From positions 1 through 41,816 of the forward strand of contig JAHISJ010000006.1 in assembly GCA_018818205.1 (NCBI GenBank): a stretch of DNA of 41,816 nt, written 5' to 3'. The notes below the pieces were generated by a model. It ran no database searches. It was given only the letters and a program-made list of their open reading frames with translations, and was not told the origin of the DNA. Made by a program: the position numbers and the translations under genes. The DNA comes from Patescibacteria group bacterium (GTDB lineage Bacteria; Patescibacteriota; JABMPQ01; JAHIRA01). Positions 41,540-41,816 of the stretch are shown here, one piece after another; position 1 is the first letter of the stretch; each line of letters opens with the position of its first letter.

Positions 41540-41816
41540 ATGCCACACGAAGGTCAGGGGATGGACCCCTTTGAAGAAGAAGCAAAAAAGTTTAATACAC
41601 AGATGAAAGAAAAAAGACAAGATGAGTATCCGCAAGAAGGAAATGACATGCAAGCAGAAGAAGCTTCATCAGGATTTTCTCAATTTGATGTAAACGTACC
41701 ACTGATGGAACAGAGTTTTGAAGACTTAATCAGAGGTACTGAGGAGTTGATGGCTACAGAACAGGATCCAAAGAGGGTTGAGGAATATCAGATGTTAATT
41801 GACATGTTTAAGCAAG
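41540..41816 (+). CDS. N-terminal part of an unrecognised protein (partial)
   Basis: An ATG 27 nt after the gyrB stop opens a frame that runs off the right edge (92 complete codons). The visible part is hydrophilic and acidic: PFEEEAKKFNTQMKEKRQDEY, a Gln/Glu-rich stretch, then SFEDLIRGTEELMATEQDP and a Glu-rich helix. There is no signal peptide or membrane helix. It may be co-transcribed with gyrB. No function can be proposed. Confidence 0.65.
   Translation, partial: MPHEGQGMDPFEEEAKKFNTQMKEKRQDEYPQEGNDMQAEEASSGFSQFDVNVPLMEQSFEDLIRGTEELMATEQDPKRVEEYQMLIDMFKQ

Overview
The window looks like a chromosomal segment of a Patescibacteria (CPR) genome, probably from the Parcubacteria side. The grounds are low-to-middling GC, small tightly packed genes, many short secreted or lipoprotein ORFs, CPR-typical gene types (TrmB-like regulator, HTH plus LAGLIDADG-like protein, PilM without PilN/PilO, very large pilin-like protein) and mostly SD-less, A-rich translation starts. 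UGA is a stop codon (for example at the ends of pheS, the antiporter gene and several pilin genes), so this is not the recoded Gracilibacteria/Absconditabacteria lineage. The taxonomic placement is inference.

Layout. 1-6166: surface and envelope genes: the tail of an unknown CDS, a membrane-anchored VWA protein, a DUF2207-like lipoprotein, a YvlD-type membrane protein, a hypothetical protein, then on the minus strand a NAGPA-type lipoprotein, a cyclophilin lipoprotein and a TrmB-like regulator. 6167-6369: a divergent promoter region with two near-identical 15-bp dyads, each starting at a -35 box, plus a 22-bp palindrome. 6370-7783: a secreted beta-rich protein and a SAM methyltransferase, both with strong Shine-Dalgarno sites. 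7912-17602: a type IV pilus operon with a strong promoter at its head and a strong terminator at its end: response regulator, PilB, PilC, GspH-like pilin, a 919-residue pilin-like protein, three more pilin or pseudopilin genes, PilM and a major-pilin candidate. 17628-20934: an Ntn-hydrolase, a zinc ribbon protein, a small membrane protein, tRNA-Asp, tRNA-Met, an HTH/endonuclease-like gene, tRNA-fMet and a 119-bp tandem repeat with covarying hairpins. 20935-27994: a cation antiporter and a DNA end-processing trio (Mre11/SbcD-like, YhaN/SbcC-like, UvrD helicase fused to a RecB-type nuclease). 28060-31878: a small membrane protein, pheS and pheT. 31902-39434: a chemosensory operon. 39545 to the end: gyrB and the start of an unknown gene.

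The most interesting system is the chemosensory operon: a membrane MCP with no sensor domain, CheW, a STAS/SpoIIAA-like protein, CheY, CheB, CheA, CheC, CheD, a second response regulator and a stand-alone H-NOX gas-sensor protein that keeps the heme-ligating His and the YxSxR motif. No flagellar gene and no CheR is present in the window. The last response regulator of this operon resembles the one that opens the pilus operon (shared S-[ND]-L-G-Q motif and basic/Lys region). The simplest reading, which is inference, is a heme-based NO or O2 sensor feeding a Che array that controls type IV pili (twitching, attachment to a host or surface) in an ultra-small bacterium.
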